Positions 23,488-36,739 are shown, counted from the stretch's first letter. The stretch is DNA of 64,000 nt from Cinnamomum chago (GCA_038049695.1 CP142461.1:31441001-31505000), one strand, 5' to 3'. Numbers and translations: made by a program. The notes: generated by a model not told the origin, from the letters alone.

Positions 23488-25514
23488 TCTGAATTCAGTG
23501 TAACATTTCTTTTCATCTGTGGCATCTAGTCCTTTCATGCAAGCACATCTCTCCTGATCATTCTTGACATCTTTTTCGTTTTTCTTTTTGTGTGTGTGAT
23601 GCTGGGTATTGGATATGTTTTCACTTAAATACCCAATTGGGTGCATAATGGCCTTATCAGTTTGCACATATCAAATATCAGTCCAGTACATCTTGCTGGT
23701 CCCATGCACTACACAGAATTATTCTTTTGTATTTTAATTTTTTTAATCAATATACACTGCTTTGAAATTCACAGATGTTTGTTTTGCATTTGGTAACCCC
23801 AGATCCCTCCATTATGGTGGTTATGCGTTTTATTAGCTTAGTTGACATTCAGCCAATATGGGAATTTTCTCATATGGATGTCCTGATGAGTGTCTTTAAA
23901 TCAGGGATCCAGATTTTTTGACAGACCCTTGCATCTTTGACAGTAGGATGTGCTTACTATTGTGATCTTAAGCTGTGGATTAAGTGATGTTACCAATAGA
24001 AAAAACCATTCAACCAACATTCTTTACAGGCTACATTCATGGGTACCTAAGCCAATTATAACCAGACCTCTACGGACCCCGTTTTATAACTGGAATTGCC
24101 TATTCCTTTACAGGCTTTACTAGGGCTGGCTGGTCGAGCTTGGGGTTACAATTAAACCCCATTGAAGAACCCAACAAATGGGCCTGTGCACCATTCTTGG
24201 GCATCAATTAGACGGGATATAGGGTTTAAATATATCCCCAAAACCGTCGAAATTTAAATATTTTGAGTAGATTACAATTTTAAATGGGATTTAGGGTTAT
24301 TTAAGATCGAAACGCGTGCTTTGGGTAGTTTGAACGGTTATTTTAATACAAAATTACGTTCTGTTCGGCTCTAAGAAAATGTTGTCTCTAAACTATCTTT
24401 CACGAGATTCACGGTTGAAAGACACGTAGAAAATTCTTGAATGTCATTTTACTTTAAAATGTGTTTCGTGCAAATCCGAGCCTAATAACTAATCTGGTGG
24501 GGTTCTGATCCATTTCAAAGTGAAACTCGTAGTTCGTGCAATCGATATGTTTGGATGATAAAGCGGGCTGGATGATTCCACGGCATTTTAGGTTTTAATG
24601 GTCTAAAATTATACTTTGAAATGTGCTTCAAACGATTATTGCTTAAATGTAAGTTTTACGATACCCTGAGATACATTTTGCTCTAAAATATGTTTCACAC
24701 TCTCCTAGGATTAGGAACGCATTGTAGGGGATTAAGGTTTGTATAAAAATGAATCATCTATGATTTAATCCATTGTCAGAATAACCATTTGATCAATGTC
24801 AAATTGAGATGAGTGTGAATTCGTGAGCGTAAATGTGTGGGGGAGCATGGATTGATCATAGCTGTGGCTCCATTTGTACGCAAGACCAATGGTCTTTTTG
24901 TGTGGTTTTTTTATTATTATTATTTAGGCTTATGGTACAAGGAGATTGGCCACTAAAATGAATGGCCCAGGTGATTAACTGCAGCAAGACAACCGGATAC
25001 TGTGGACTGATGTACAGATTGACACATTAGGCTTGCCTTGGGCAAGGCTGATTTCCATGAAAATGTACTCTCCCTCTTTTTTTCTTGGTAATAGAAACAT
25101 GCAGGGTATCTTAGGGTGCTCATTCAAGGGCACATTACATATTTGGTGCCTCCTCCTTGCCTCTTATTTCAATTCAAAAGCAAAGAAGTGGGGAAATGGT
25201 GATAGGAATGGGCTTTTTCTAATTTTATTTTAGGGTAATGAAAACAATAGATTTCCATGGAAAGCCAACCATCTAAACAGAGCCTACATGGACCTTAGCA
25301 CTATTAGGCATCAGCACTCCTTCAGCCTTGGAGACTGACCAAATTGAACCTAGATGCTTACTAGGTTTACTTTTGATAAAGCTAGAAATATGGGACTGGA
25401 CTAAAAGCTCATGTTTGAGATCATTACTAACTAAAGCCCTTTTTGGCACATGGTGAATCATGTCCTCATAAATTTATTTCATTGTGTCTCATTCCAAGTT
25501 CTTACTATGAAGTG
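23488..25514. other. 3' UTR of the sterol decarboxylase gene and gene-free spacer
   Basis: The first 250-300 bases are probably 3' UTR (T-rich, with AATCAATATACAC near 23745). Around 24320-24720 three similar phrases occur (CTTTAAAATGTGTTTCGTGC, CTTTGAAATGTGCTTCAAAC, CTCTAAAATATGTTTCACAC), possibly part of a decayed retroelement. No coding sequence is recognised. Confidence 0.5.
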
Positions 25515-25626
25515 TCAGTGGTCCCATGATATTGCTGGCCCAGGGTCAGTGTCAATGGCCTCTCTAAGGCTCAGTGGTCCCATGATATTGTTGGCCCAGG
25601 GTCAGTGTCAATGGCCTCTCTAAGGC
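25515..25626. repeat. 56 bp tandem duplication
   Basis: Two adjacent 56 bp units beginning TCAGTGGTCCCATGATATTG (25515-25570 and 25571-25626) differ by one base that I can see (GCTGGCCC against GTTGGCCC). The near-identity points to a recent duplication. Confidence 0.92.
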
Positions 25627-27254
25627 ATGAACAAATTTTAATTCCAATAGCCCAGCTTTAAATTTTTAACACAGGCCGCACTTACCTGTTATTATTCCAC
25701 TTGCCCCATGCCCCCAAATGGGCCAAAAGAAGGAATACCAGCCTTATTATTTATGGGTGTTTTTGGATGTGTGTTGTTGTGCCCATGGAATTTCAAAAGA
25801 TCACCAGAAGGAAAGTTTTCAAGAAGTCAAATGTAGGAATGTCTTCACTATCATGAATTTAAGATTCCTAATTTTATTTTTTTTAAGAATAGCATTATTA
25901 CAACATTGCAATCTTGTGGTTGCAATAATGAGCACTTTTCAGCTGTGCTGTTTTCTCATGAGCTTTGGAATTTCATGTGTCCATGAAACCCTAAATCCTT
26001 GTTTGGAACCACAGAAATTAATCTAAACGGGCCCTGTGTTTTATCTATTGCACATGGGCTCATTGGTCTATGTGAAACATGGTCGGCCAGGCATGGAAAA
26101 AATGTAGTTAAAGCTCTTAATGTACTATCTAATACATGTTAGTTCCTAAACAACCCAAATTGGTACATATGTTGATGGACCTGCACCATCAGACGATAAT
26201 TAACCTCTTGAGACCCAATTAATGATCATCAGCCGATCGGTCATCTACTTTTGAACAGTTGGATGAGTCTTAATTTGGGCCTATTTCTTTAGAAGAATTC
26301 TCGTGTTGGGGATTTCCGACACTAATATGATGGTTGTCCATTTGGCTTTTTAAATGCCATATTCTTTTGCTGGAATTCTGCTTCCAACCTACCTCAAAAA
26401 TCACAAATAACTTTTGAAATTTTCGGAATTTCATCATTTCAAGCACTAGATGGAAGATGAGGATTTGTAATTCTCTGTAGCAGCATTTGGAGAATTTAAA
26501 ATTCTCCATACATGAAGTCTAAAAATTTTGCTAAAGAAATAGGCTCTAAAGGAAGTTTCGAGTTTTGATCTTCACCATGTGGGTCCTACAACCCCTTAAA
26601 TCTTTTGATTGTCCATTTCAACTGCTCATATAGGACCCATAGGTTTCACATACTCTCATATTCTACAAACATGAAAGAGTTTTTTATGATCAAGATCGAA
26701 TTAAGGGGAAAATAGTCCTTCCAAACATTTTTTTTTTTTGTCCTCTTCACTAATCACTTGTCTGACATACAGGAGGTGTATTCAGAATTATTTTTTATTT
26801 TAGGGACTCTTAAAAATATTGTTTCTTGTAGACTTTTTTTAATTTAAATAAAAGACAATTAGGAGATTTTCTTCTTTTTATTTGAGAAATTCCTTTTTGG
26901 TCCTGGGCTTCAAGATGGAGACTTTTTGTTTTTTTAGTTGCCCAAATTAAAAATGTTAGGAGATGGAAGACCTCAGAAAAGATTTCAAATGTGTTTTACA
27001 TGATAACCACCTACCAGTCTAATAATGTTCAAAGAACCAAAAGGTAGGTCCCTAATAAGTAACTTCAAATTAAGTGATTTGCAAGTAAAGCTCTAGTTTA
27101 ATCAACCATGCTCTTTGTGTTGAAGTAGAGACTTAAAATTGGATAAGGTAGGTTTGACTCAACTGCACTTCACCAACAATTGAGTATGCAATGTTTGTGT
27201 TCTCTTACTGATCTAAGACTTTTCTTCAAAATAGTCATATGATGCATTTATAGT

Positions 27255-27257
<3 letters not shown>
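25627..27257. other. Gene-free spacer
   Basis: AT-rich non-coding DNA. Short open stretches (for example 25718-26026) show no family resemblance. Confidence 0.5.

Positions 27258-27315
<58 letters not shown>
27258..27315. repeat. (TC)29 microsatellite
   Basis: An uninterrupted TC run of 58 bases. Confidence 0.93.
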
Positions 27316-27318
<3 letters not shown>

Positions 27319-27603
27319 GGTTTGGGTCGGGTTGAATCAGGTCCATAATGTATTCAGACCTGGTTATTTGGTGGAAGCAATCACCCTATTATTAATGACT
27401 TTGTACCATTATATAATACATGATGCATAAATTATATACTCTTAGGAGTACGCCACACACACATGTAGAAATACTTAGGTAAATTGTATATACGGATTTA
27501 GTACATACTAGATCTAGATATAGACCCGATTATTTACTAGTACCATAAAAAGATCCATACCCGTGTAAGATGCCATATGCCAACCAAAAAGCTCAAAAGC
27601 TTG

Positions 27604-27850
27604 ACCTTTTACATGGTATCAGAGTGAATTCCAATCCCGTCGTTCTTGTATAGCTCACGTGCCAGGCCCGTCCATAAAATCTACTAACTTGCACGTGAGG
27701 ATGAGTGAGCTTTTGAGTTGGTATATGGTTACTTATATGGTATCAGAGCGGATTCCAATCCCGTCGTTCTTGTGTAGCCCACGTGACAACCAGTCCATAA
27801 AATCCAATGGCCCGCAAGTGAGGAGGAGTGTTAAAAAAGACATATTACAA
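27604..27850 (+). mobile_element. TRIM/Copia-like retroelement remnant with duplicated primer-binding site
   Basis: TGGTATCAGAG(C) occurs at 27614 and 27738. It is the primer-binding sequence complementary to initiator-Met tRNA, used by plant Copia and TRIM elements. Each is followed by the same text (ATTCCAATCCCGTCGTTCTT, then GT-TAGC-CACGTG, then CCATAAAATC). The second copy runs into a purine tract (GAGGAGGAG) and TGTTAAAAAAGACAT, which looks like a polypurine tract and LTR start. A PBS and PPT separated by under 100 bases would fit a TRIM. I could not match an LTR left of 27604, so the class is tentative. Confidence 0.55.
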
Positions 27851-28189
27851 CCCGGTTTTCAATTCTTCTTTTTATCTCTCCAACACACACAAATCGTGGT
27901 TCAACTCCTATTGACAATGGAAGTTAGATGGCCAACCCCATCTGCAGTACATAGCACAAAGTGCATGAAAGAATTTCATGACCCTCAGCCAGTAGGGACC
28001 AGTATGAACTGGAAGTACTGGCAGTTCAAGCCGGTTTTAATGATTTTAATGTTAAAAATATATTATTTCGTTTTGTTTGTTTGATTATGTTATCCTGCTG
28101 GGAACTAATTAAACCACTGGTTTAACCAATTTAGCAGGTCAATGTTTGGTTGGGTTTATAAAAACAGTATGTTCAAATTAATTTCACGA

Positions 28190-28305
28190 ACCCCAAGGGG
28201 TAGCTCAATTGGCCTAAGACCACGGCTTGCACCCGGAGGTTGTAAGTTTGAAACTGCACTACCACACTGGGGCTACAGGGGAGTTTACCCGACTTCCAAC
28301 ATATG
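28190..28305 (+). repeat. tRNA-derived SINE
   Basis: GGGGTAGCTCAATTGGCCTA resembles a polymerase III A box, and GGTTGTAAGTTTGAAACTGC resembles a B box (GGTTCGAANCC type) about 35 bases on. Then comes a SINE body, CTGGGGCTACAGGGGAGTTT and ACCCGACTTCC, which recurs reversed at 8700-8792. No clear A tail or target duplication was found. Confidence 0.65.
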
Positions 28306-31300
28306 AGAATTCCTTATATGACCACCATCTATGAGCATCCTCTTTTCAGAACATGGTCCCTCACTCACTATCACATGAATTGGCTCAAGCACAAATTTGA
28401 CACTCATCCCACTGTTACTCACCGTTGGATTAAAATTACCTTTGAAACCCACAAATACCGGGTGTATACCTATATTAGCGTTTTTTCTTTATGTACTTAA
28501 TAGAATCATTTACCGCCTTCTCAAGTATGTAAATAATTCTCAGAAAATGATTTCATTTACACTCCATTTTTGTACATGTAAATAGGTGCAAACCAATGTT
28601 ATCATGCGTCAGTTCTACGTATATGCATCATTTACTAGTGTAAATTAGTGCAACCAAACAACCGCTAAGTTTATTTATTCTTTAATTTGAATTTCTTTTC
28701 CAGTTAAGCTGGTTGGATCCCTCCCTTGAGTTTCAATTAGCACAAACGTCAGTTTCAGAGTGCTTGCAACTTGTGGTTCTGTTTCCTTGAGTGTGCAAAA
28801 TCACATGGATTTCTTTTCTTGGAGTTTTTCTTGTTTGTATGTCTAAAACCACCTGGGTTTCTTTTCTTCTTCAACATTCCCATAAAGTGAAAATACTAAG
28901 ACCAACCACCCTCCCACAAAAAAAGAAATAAAAAATACTAATCAATACTTTATACTTCCTTGATCATATGGGTAATTTGGGTCTTTGAGGAAAGAGGGGA
29001 TACTTAAGTTTACATGTGCTTTCATGGAATACAAATAAAAAGAAGAGTGACCATATGCCTTGTGACAAGTGAAAATTCTCCATGCAAAAATGGCTTCACT
29101 TGTATTGTTCTTGGGTGCACTAGTGAAAGGGCATCAAGACCATTGCCTTTCGGCGACGATGGAGCGATGCGAAGAGAGCCAAGGAGATAGAGAGGCCCCC
29201 AAAACAAGGCAATCAAACATAGTCTTGGGAGTGACTGCAAATCCCAACTGTGGCAACATTGGTACTATTATTAGAGAAGAAAACCAGTCATGGAAAATAG
29301 CTGAGTGCTGCACTTGGCCATAAAGGCGATATTTGTTTCAGGTTTTCTTTCTCTCTGCATTTCTGTCTTCTTATTGCTCAGAATGTTAAAATTTTAGAAG
29401 TTTGTGTATTCGAAATGCACATAATGTTAAAACATTGTGCTTGTTGAGAAATCATCAAAGTGGTGATTAAGTTTAACCATTCAAACAAAATCGGGGCTAA
29501 ATGTAATGGAGTTTTGAACTGAAATGATCTTGTGCACCACAAGATCAGTACAAAGGGCCATGTGATGAAGACAACTTGAATCTAGCTATGAATGAATATG
29601 GTTGAATTAATGATGTTGAGGCAAATGCCAACTGAATGGATTCAATTCCAAATTATAGGCAATTAGGCATCAAAGATTCTTGATTGCCAAAATATTGAAC
29701 TCACTGTTGTAAGGGTGCCATCAAATTTCCTAAAACTTGTTCAATGTGCTCTCTATTTGTATAGGTGCAAAAGAAAATATACTCTAAGATTTAGCTAAAG
29801 CTCTAATAATTGGTGTGCCAACAAAATTAGCAGTCTTATCTAAGTTCTAACATGATGTTATGACTCCCATGATACTTTTCTCATTCAACATGAAGAAATC
29901 CAAAAAAACGAAGATAAAATGGCACGTTTTCATCCAGAATATGCAATTGACAAGAATTCTGTTCTCTCTGCTTTGGTTTCAAAATAAGCGCCAGCCCAAA
30001 TGTTCTTTAATGAACAGTCTTGTGAGATTGTTTTATTTTTTTGGTAGTTATTATGGAAGTTCGAACTGTAAAGAAGAAGAGTCCAACAAGAACCGGCCAA
30101 ATCAATGAGCAATGGTTACCAGCTACAAAGAGCAAAAGAGCCAACATGCCCAATTACAACTAAAAATCAAGCATTACAAAAGACAATCCATATTTTGGTA
30201 TAAATCATAGAAATAAATAAAGGTCACATTTGACAATCAAATGCTCGGGAGAGAGATTTTTGCTGTCCACAATGTCATGGAAAATCCATTTTGGGCAGTA
30301 AATCGCGAGGACATGGGCCATCTAAGATTTTCATTTTTGAGGATATGTACATCCAACCCTCATGGGATGTGAAAATCTTCAGCTGAAAGGGGATGAAGGG
30401 TATAAAATCCTCAGACATGGGGATTCCTCAACCATTACCAAACGTGGCCTAAATGGATGTTATTATGATGGGTGCATCATCTTCACAAGTTTATTGTTAA
30501 GATCCATACAGAAAATGGCAGATAGGGCTAATCTTCATAAATTGCAGCTATAGTGTAATTCTCCCTCCAAATGGAAGGGATTACAAGTTGCTTGCTACAC
30601 AGATGGAAGGTTTGTTGACTCTAGGAAACAACTATTATGGTTACCACTCTTGGACCATTTACCTGGCCCAAGGAAGACCACCACAAGAAAAACCACAGCA
30701 CCCAAATACCAATGATTTTGGAATCCCAACAATATACCTGCAAACTTTTTTTTTTATTATTATTAATTGGAAACATGACTCTATCCCGTAACTTCAAGAT
30801 TACAATAATGAGCACTTTCTACTGTGCCACGGGCTCTAATCCTTGTACCCATTACTTTTTGGGCAACACAGATTTACAGCCATTTAACCATCTGCGAACA
30901 CTAAGTGAAAACAGCGCGAAAGTCCTCTCAGAAACTGAAGATGGTCTGGTAATGAATCTCTACTAGTGTTAAAAGGCAGCTTCTTTTGCTGAAAAGCATG
31001 ATATTTGTTTGGGAAAATCATAGTGTTTTGATCATACTAAACTAAAGGAATCATCAACTATTATGGTATTTGTTGGAGACCAAAAAAAGTAGAACTACTC
31101 TGACTCGGTCTGTCAAAAAGTCCCTCAAACTCTCCCAAGTTACTAGACTAGGATGATTTTCCAGGTCTCTCTGGTTGTCTCAAGTTTTAGAAATATGATT
31201 GTACCCATGATTAGGAGAACTAAAGGGCAAATGCGACTGTGTGAATGATGGACACTCGCACTGCTACGAATGGAGAGACTGGATGGCTGGCTAGGATCTT

Positions 31301-31410
31301 CCATTCGTGGGAGCAGCCAGTCGCCAATGTTCCAAACTGCAGATGCATCACTTGGGGTCTGTTCATTCACATCAAATTGAGTTCTTAGGAATTCCAAGGA
31401 ATGCATTTCT
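28306..31410. other. Gene-free spacer
   Basis: Non-coding AT-rich DNA. The open stretch at 29069-29323 and its minus-strand partner (29022-29240) show no family I recognise. GTGCAACCAAACAACCGCTAA near 28655 looks like one end of a MITE, but the other end was not found. Confidence 0.45.
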
Positions 31411-31414
31411 AAAA

Positions 31415-31495
31415 GTCAAAGGCCGCTGCTCGGTTGGTTAGGGACACGAGAGTGAATTCAACTCCCCAATAAATATGACAATGTTGTGGAGAAAA
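31415..31495 (+). repeat. SINE-like fragment
   Basis: GCTGCTCGGTTGGTTAGGGA resembles an A box region, and GAGAGTGAATTCAACTCCCC a B box, at tRNA-like spacing. The body is short and decayed, so this is tentative. Confidence 0.4.
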
Positions 31496-34400
31496 ATGAA
31501 TTTCCGTAAATTCCCATCAAATAATGTCCTTTATAGCAAAAAAATGAAATAGAGGAGACGGAAAATGAATACCCAACCATCACATTAGTAAATCAAATCC
31601 TAGGAAAGTTGGATCCTATTCACATATCTACCACTGCTTCACACTTCACCTCTCTAATAATCCTTTGTTTGAACCCTTAATACGAACCTATTTTACCATG
31701 AATACCTAAGGATCGATTACATGCAGAGAAATGAGCCCTTAGTGGCAATAAACAAACAGCTATATCAGGCAAATCTTGCATTCGCATTCACGAGGCCATG
31801 ACTACCTAGCTCATGAAGTAATCCATCCATAAATTTTATGGCATTAATTTGACACAGGACATGGGGGTGCTCAGCTGCTTTGCAACTCAACCCTACCTTC
31901 CCACTTGTGCAGGCTCCTCTTCCCACGTGTGGGCACCCTCGATGTGGGCTGCTCCCTTGGACCCCAACCCCCTTGGCTGAGGTGCCAAAAAACTAAAATA
32001 ATAACAATAATAATAAGAATAAAACAATAAATCTGACAGATTCAAACAATAATCCCCATTGAATCTCATCACAAGGAAGTTGCGCCAATGTATACCCACT
32101 AAGTTTTTGAGACCAAAAACTCAATAGGATCATCTGATATCATCAGAGATGGTACATGCCTCTAATTCATTCTAAACTTGAAATCATCTCCATACCTTTC
32201 TAGGCTTTCATGAATCCCAGTGGATAACATTAGAGGTGGATGCTTTTCAGAGGACAAAAAAAAAACCCACCACCACAGCTCTATATAGAATGGGTCCTTT
32301 TTTCTTTCTCAACCAATTATGTAAATGGAGGACCATTACTGCAAGCCTAAGGACCCTCTTCTCCTCAATATGAGATTTTATTCACTCATGAATATCTAGA
32401 GCCACGGCTCCTGTGGTTTTGTTTTCTCAGTACTTCATTCCAAGCCATGTCCTTTGTAATAGGTTAACTTTCTGGGAACAAAATCAAAAACAACAATTAC
32501 TGATCAATGGCATGATACACACACGAAGTGTAATGACAAAGCTCACCTAGTGAATTGAAACCGTTCAATCAACAAGTAGCAAGACGAATTGACAGAGCCA
32601 GATCACATAATTCCAACAGCTGGATTATATGGATCACAAGTTGAAACAACGTAGCAAAGAAAATGGTGAATAGTAATCAAAATGGGAAAGATTTGTGTTT
32701 AAACTGCAGTAGTCCAACTAACCCTGAATATCAAGGTAGGAAATTTACCACCTAACAATAGCAAGGATGGCACTGCACTTTGAATTTGCAACAATGGGTG
32801 GGACAAATTATCATGGATCAAGAGTGTCCAAACCCAGCAAATGATCATCTCATGCACCTATAGATGAACCAATAGGTTTTACCGCTAGGCAAGTTGGGTA
32901 GTTCGGATATAGGAGTGTGCCCCAAGCAGCAACTAAAATGACAGGCATTAGAGGATTCTGATTCCTCCACTCTCTCTCCATGACCACCGGACCATGTGAA
33001 CTGCTCACCTGTTAATTCTCCTATAGGTCTTAACAGCAGAATTAAGAGGACCACCCACCATTAAGAATGCACCCCGGAAAGTGGACTGAAATCATTATCT
33101 TTTTCCCAGCCAAGGCCTCGTATGAGTCTAAAATAAAATGCATGCATACAGGTCCCCATAACAAATACATGTATGAAACTAGGATAGATGATCAGAATGC
33201 AAAAGATCAATATTGTAATACCAAAGCTAATAAAATCTCTGAAAGCAATCATTCGTATCTAAAATAAAAACCGAATAATTTTGATTAGAAATGATGATGA
33301 TAATAATAATGACAGGAGGACCTCCAAGTACAAAGAAAAATCAATAAGGCCCCTGTAAAAGATGGAATGAATGGTCTCCAGCTATGACAACATGAAAGCA
33401 CACGTCCACCATGAAATCAGCCAAAAAATTAAAAAACAGCAATAAATACCAAAGAATTTATAACATTCTAACAAGAAAAAGAAAGGCGGGCCAAGAAACT
33501 ATACAAATATCCCAATTTACATCCTGAGATATTGAACAAGAAAAAATGTTGACCCAAATGAGTAGCACCTTCTTGAGTCTAAGAACACTCGAGGACTCTC
33601 AAAAGTGCAATTTAGAGAAGTTTAGGGACAACCATAGCCAAAAGGCAGAGATTCAATGCCACAACAAGAGACCTTTCCAGAAGAGTAACAGTTATCCATC
33701 TTTCTCCAAGACACTCACGGATGATTCAATCTTTGAGACGACAAGAACAGATATGGAAGGGAACTATGTTTAACCAATTTAAGAACCATAGCAGCTCGAA
33801 CTCCATAAAATGGAAAAAAGAGAAGCAAGGCCTTACGACTGAATCATTCTATCACATTTGCAATCTTCTGCAACTACCCATCAAAGAACCATAACAGATG
33901 TTACAGCTACGAACCCGTACAAAAAAGCTTGCACAAATCTGCAGCATCTTTCCAAGGAATCGAAATCCCTCCCCCATCAAAGTGACAGTCCTAGACCATG
34001 GTATTCCTTGTGTTTTAATTCCAAATAGCCGTTGGTGCAGCCAAAAAGCTCTCACAATTTAAATATGGAAAAACCGGTTCTCAGCGGTTCAAGATTAGCA
34101 ATAAAGAAACTCAAACCATGCATCCACAAAAAGATCACTAAGGACAAAATTGTAGCCTGCCAAAACATTAACAGAATTAAAACCATTTCAACAGAAAAGC
34201 AAAGAAACTAGGGCACAAGACTGCAGTTAAAAGATCAAGGTTTACCGTAATGGTTATTAAAAACTCAAAGCAAATCATCTAGAATCCAGCAGCAATCATG
34301 GTATTCAAGATTAAAGGAAAAAACCCCAGGTTCATGTCAAGCGAGTTAAAGGCGGCAGCCCAACAATAACATCATAAGACCGGTCTGACACACCACAAAA

Positions 34401-34949
34401 CAGTCGAACCAAAAGTACTCCTGGGAAGCCCTCTAATGGCAAATGGAGGAGAATGCGACCAAAGTAGATCCACCAGCTACGAACAAGAGCAATTGTCCCA
34501 AAAACTCCAGTATCAAGGTTACGTCACTGGAATGGATCTTTGACTGCAAAAATAGGACAAGAACATAATTCCATTAGTTTGTCCCAAGAATTATAAAGAT
34601 AAGTGATCCTTGACCTGAGGATGAGCATAGAATGAATGGTTGGGGAATGGTTTGAAAATGTACAACATTGATTTGGCAGCCCCAGAGTGGGTAGACCATT
34701 CACCAAACAGATGCACAATGAATGACCAACACAACTTGCAAATGGATAGGAAAAAATATAGTGATGGTCAGCACTCAGCATTCAACATAAAGGATCTGAA
34801 CATTGGACTGTTTTGGGCATTGACAATCATGTTCAGTGGTCTCACCAGTGAACCCATGAGCTCAATCATTCGGCTCTCCAAACCATGTCTTCAAATGTTC
34901 AGAAACAAGTCAATGCCACAGGAAACTATGCATATCATCAGGTAAGGGA
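31496..34949. other. Gene-free spacer downstream of RZ-1A
   Basis: AT-rich DNA with no recognised coding sequence. The last few hundred bases (about 34700-35019) may be RZ-1A 3' UTR read on the minus strand. No clear polyadenylation site was fixed. Confidence 0.45.
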
Positions 34950-35019
34950 TCATATAAGGATCATATTTATAATCATATAGCATGCAACAGTAAACATTAT
35001 CACACAAACTACCATCTTA

Positions 35020-36462
35020 TCAAGAACGATATCCAGAACTAGGGCGTTCATATGGCCCAGATCGGTCACGATTGTATCTGTCACCTCCAGATCCTGAACG
35101 GCCACCTCCATCCCTACTGCGTCCACTATAACGGTCCCCACCACGATCAGGACCATAGCGACTATTTCCACCGCCACCGCCACTGCCGCTGTACCTATCA
35201 CTCTTGCCACCATACCGATCCCCTCTGGTTCCCTGAGCAGATGGACACTCTCTTGCAAAATGTCCATGCTTACCACACTTGAAGCACTCTCCACCACCAG
35301 AACCACGTCCCCCACCGTAGTCACGATCACGGCCACCGCGATCACGACCACGGTCATAGTCACGATCATCACGATCTCTACCAGAGGATTGAGGCTGAGC
35401 TTTATCAACAGTGATTGAACGTCCATCCAGATTCATACCATCCATAGCACGTATGGCTTCATCCATGGCTTTCTCATCGTCAAAAGTGACAAACCCAAAT
35501 CCACGAGAGCGCCCAGAAATCCGGTCCACAACTACCTGCACAAGCCAAATAAACAAATACAATAAAGCAGCCAAAGACCAAACAATAGAAAGTAGAGCAG
35601 CAACAGTGCCTAATGTATAAAGAACTGTTACCAATGAAAAGAGCAGATACAAATCACATTTACGATTCTCATTAAAGATAAGGCTTTCTTTACATTCACC
35701 AAGATCAGGATCTTGAAACATACTTGAATGTTCACTTGAATAGATCAATAAAAGTAAACCTCAACCTAGACCCAAAAAAAAAACCACCAATGGCTAATGG
35801 TTGCTTAATCCGCAGTGGTCTTAGATGGTGAAGTCGGCATTAGAAAACTCATTAGTTGGGGCACTATTTATCTGCTCAATTCAACTACCAACACCTGGCT
35901 CATTAGTTCAGGCACCATGTATCTGCCCAAGTCAACCACCATCGGCTGGTCCATTAGTTCAGGCACTATTCATCTGCCCAAGTCAACCATCATTACCATT
36001 CTGACATACTGATTTGGGGAAGAAAAATAGAAGCAACCGGTGAAGTGCAATTTCAAATTTTTGCACTGCACTGAAGGCAGAATAAATAAGCATCTATTCC
36101 ACCAGAAACTATATTTAAAAAAAAATCCAATTTGGGATAAATCCAGTTGCAATCTAAACTGCTTGTCACATATACATACACGAGTGCCTGTCAAAAACAC
36201 ACACACATGAGCCCACGCACAAATATAGGAGCACTACAGTACAATTATCTAGTTATTTAAACTACATGTCTATTGTAAAGAAGGAAGCATCAGTAAAACA
36301 TACTATACTATTAATGACTAACAAAACATGTAATGAACCTCAAATGATCACCTTTGCCTCCGTAAGATTGCCAAACTTTTCAAATGCATTTTTCAGCGCT
36401 CTGTCAGAAGTTGACCAAGAAAGGCCCCCGATAAAACAGCGGTACTCTACTGATTCCGACAT
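35020..36462 (-). CDS. RZ1A: RZ-1A-type glycine-rich RNA-binding protein with zinc knuckle
   Basis: Two coding exons on the minus strand: 36352-36462 (37 codons, [16 protein letters not shown] start) and 35020-35535 (171 codons plus TGA). A GT-AG intron of 816 bases separates them. The protein has 208 residues: an RRM at about 7-83 with RNP2 CFIGGL (9-14) and RNP1 RGFGFVTF (48-55), an Arg/Asp/Gly-rich linker, a CCHC zinc knuckle with Cys121, Cys124, His129 and Cys134, and a Gly/Arg/Asp/Ser/Tyr-rich tail. This order is that of plant RZ-1A proteins (Arabidopsis At3g26420 type), nuclear RNA chaperones linked to cold response and splicing. The intron within the RRM, after ...LTEAK, is at the position conserved in plant GRPs. 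The sequence GTTGCAG-ATCAG just before the ATG suggests a 5'-UTR intron. Confidence 0.95.
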
Positions 36463-36479
36463 TTACCAAAAATACTGAT

Positions 36480-36482
36480 CTG
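36480..36482 (-). other. RZ1A: Probable 3' splice site of a 5'-UTR intron of RZ-1A
   Basis: On the minus strand TTTAGTTGCAG precedes ATCAGTATTTTTGGTAAATG, so an acceptor AG would lie 17 bases before the start codon. A long pyrimidine (CT)n tract lies further upstream. The matching donor is unproven; a candidate is at 46600. Confidence 0.5.
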
Positions 36483-36549
36483 CAACTAAATAAAAAAGAT
36501 AGATGGGATAAGGCTTTAGTGATGATGATCTTAAAATAAAAGTGCGTGA

Positions 36550-36561
36550 GTGCGCGCGCGC

Positions 36562-36642
<81 letters not shown>
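36550..36642. repeat. (GC)n(GT)n(GA)31 compound microsatellite
   Basis: Consecutive runs of GC, then GT (to about 36581), then GA (about 36582-36642). On the RZ-1A strand it reads (TC)n(AC)n(GC)n, about 70-160 bases upstream of the suspected 5'-UTR acceptor. Confidence 0.92.
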
Positions 36643-36645
<3 letters not shown>

Positions 36646-36739
36646 ATTCAAATTTATCCTCTAGTGATAACTTAGGAACTACCCAAATTTGCCAATGCAA
36701 ATAATGGTTTAAGTAACACAACAGCAAGAACAATGAGAA

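Noticed and set aside
29022-29323. Overlapping 72-84 codon open frames on both strands
   Set aside because: Could be retroelement debris, but no motif can be identified with confidence.
34950-35426. A 158-codon minus-strand frame rich in Val/Ile
   Set aside because: Shadow of RZ-1A exon 2 in another frame; the RRM and CCHC motifs are in the frame ending at 35020.
36404-36733. Minus-strand open frames rich in Ser-Leu and Thr-His
   Set aside because: Product of the GA/GT microsatellite; the real coding sequence here is RZ-1A exon 1 in another frame.
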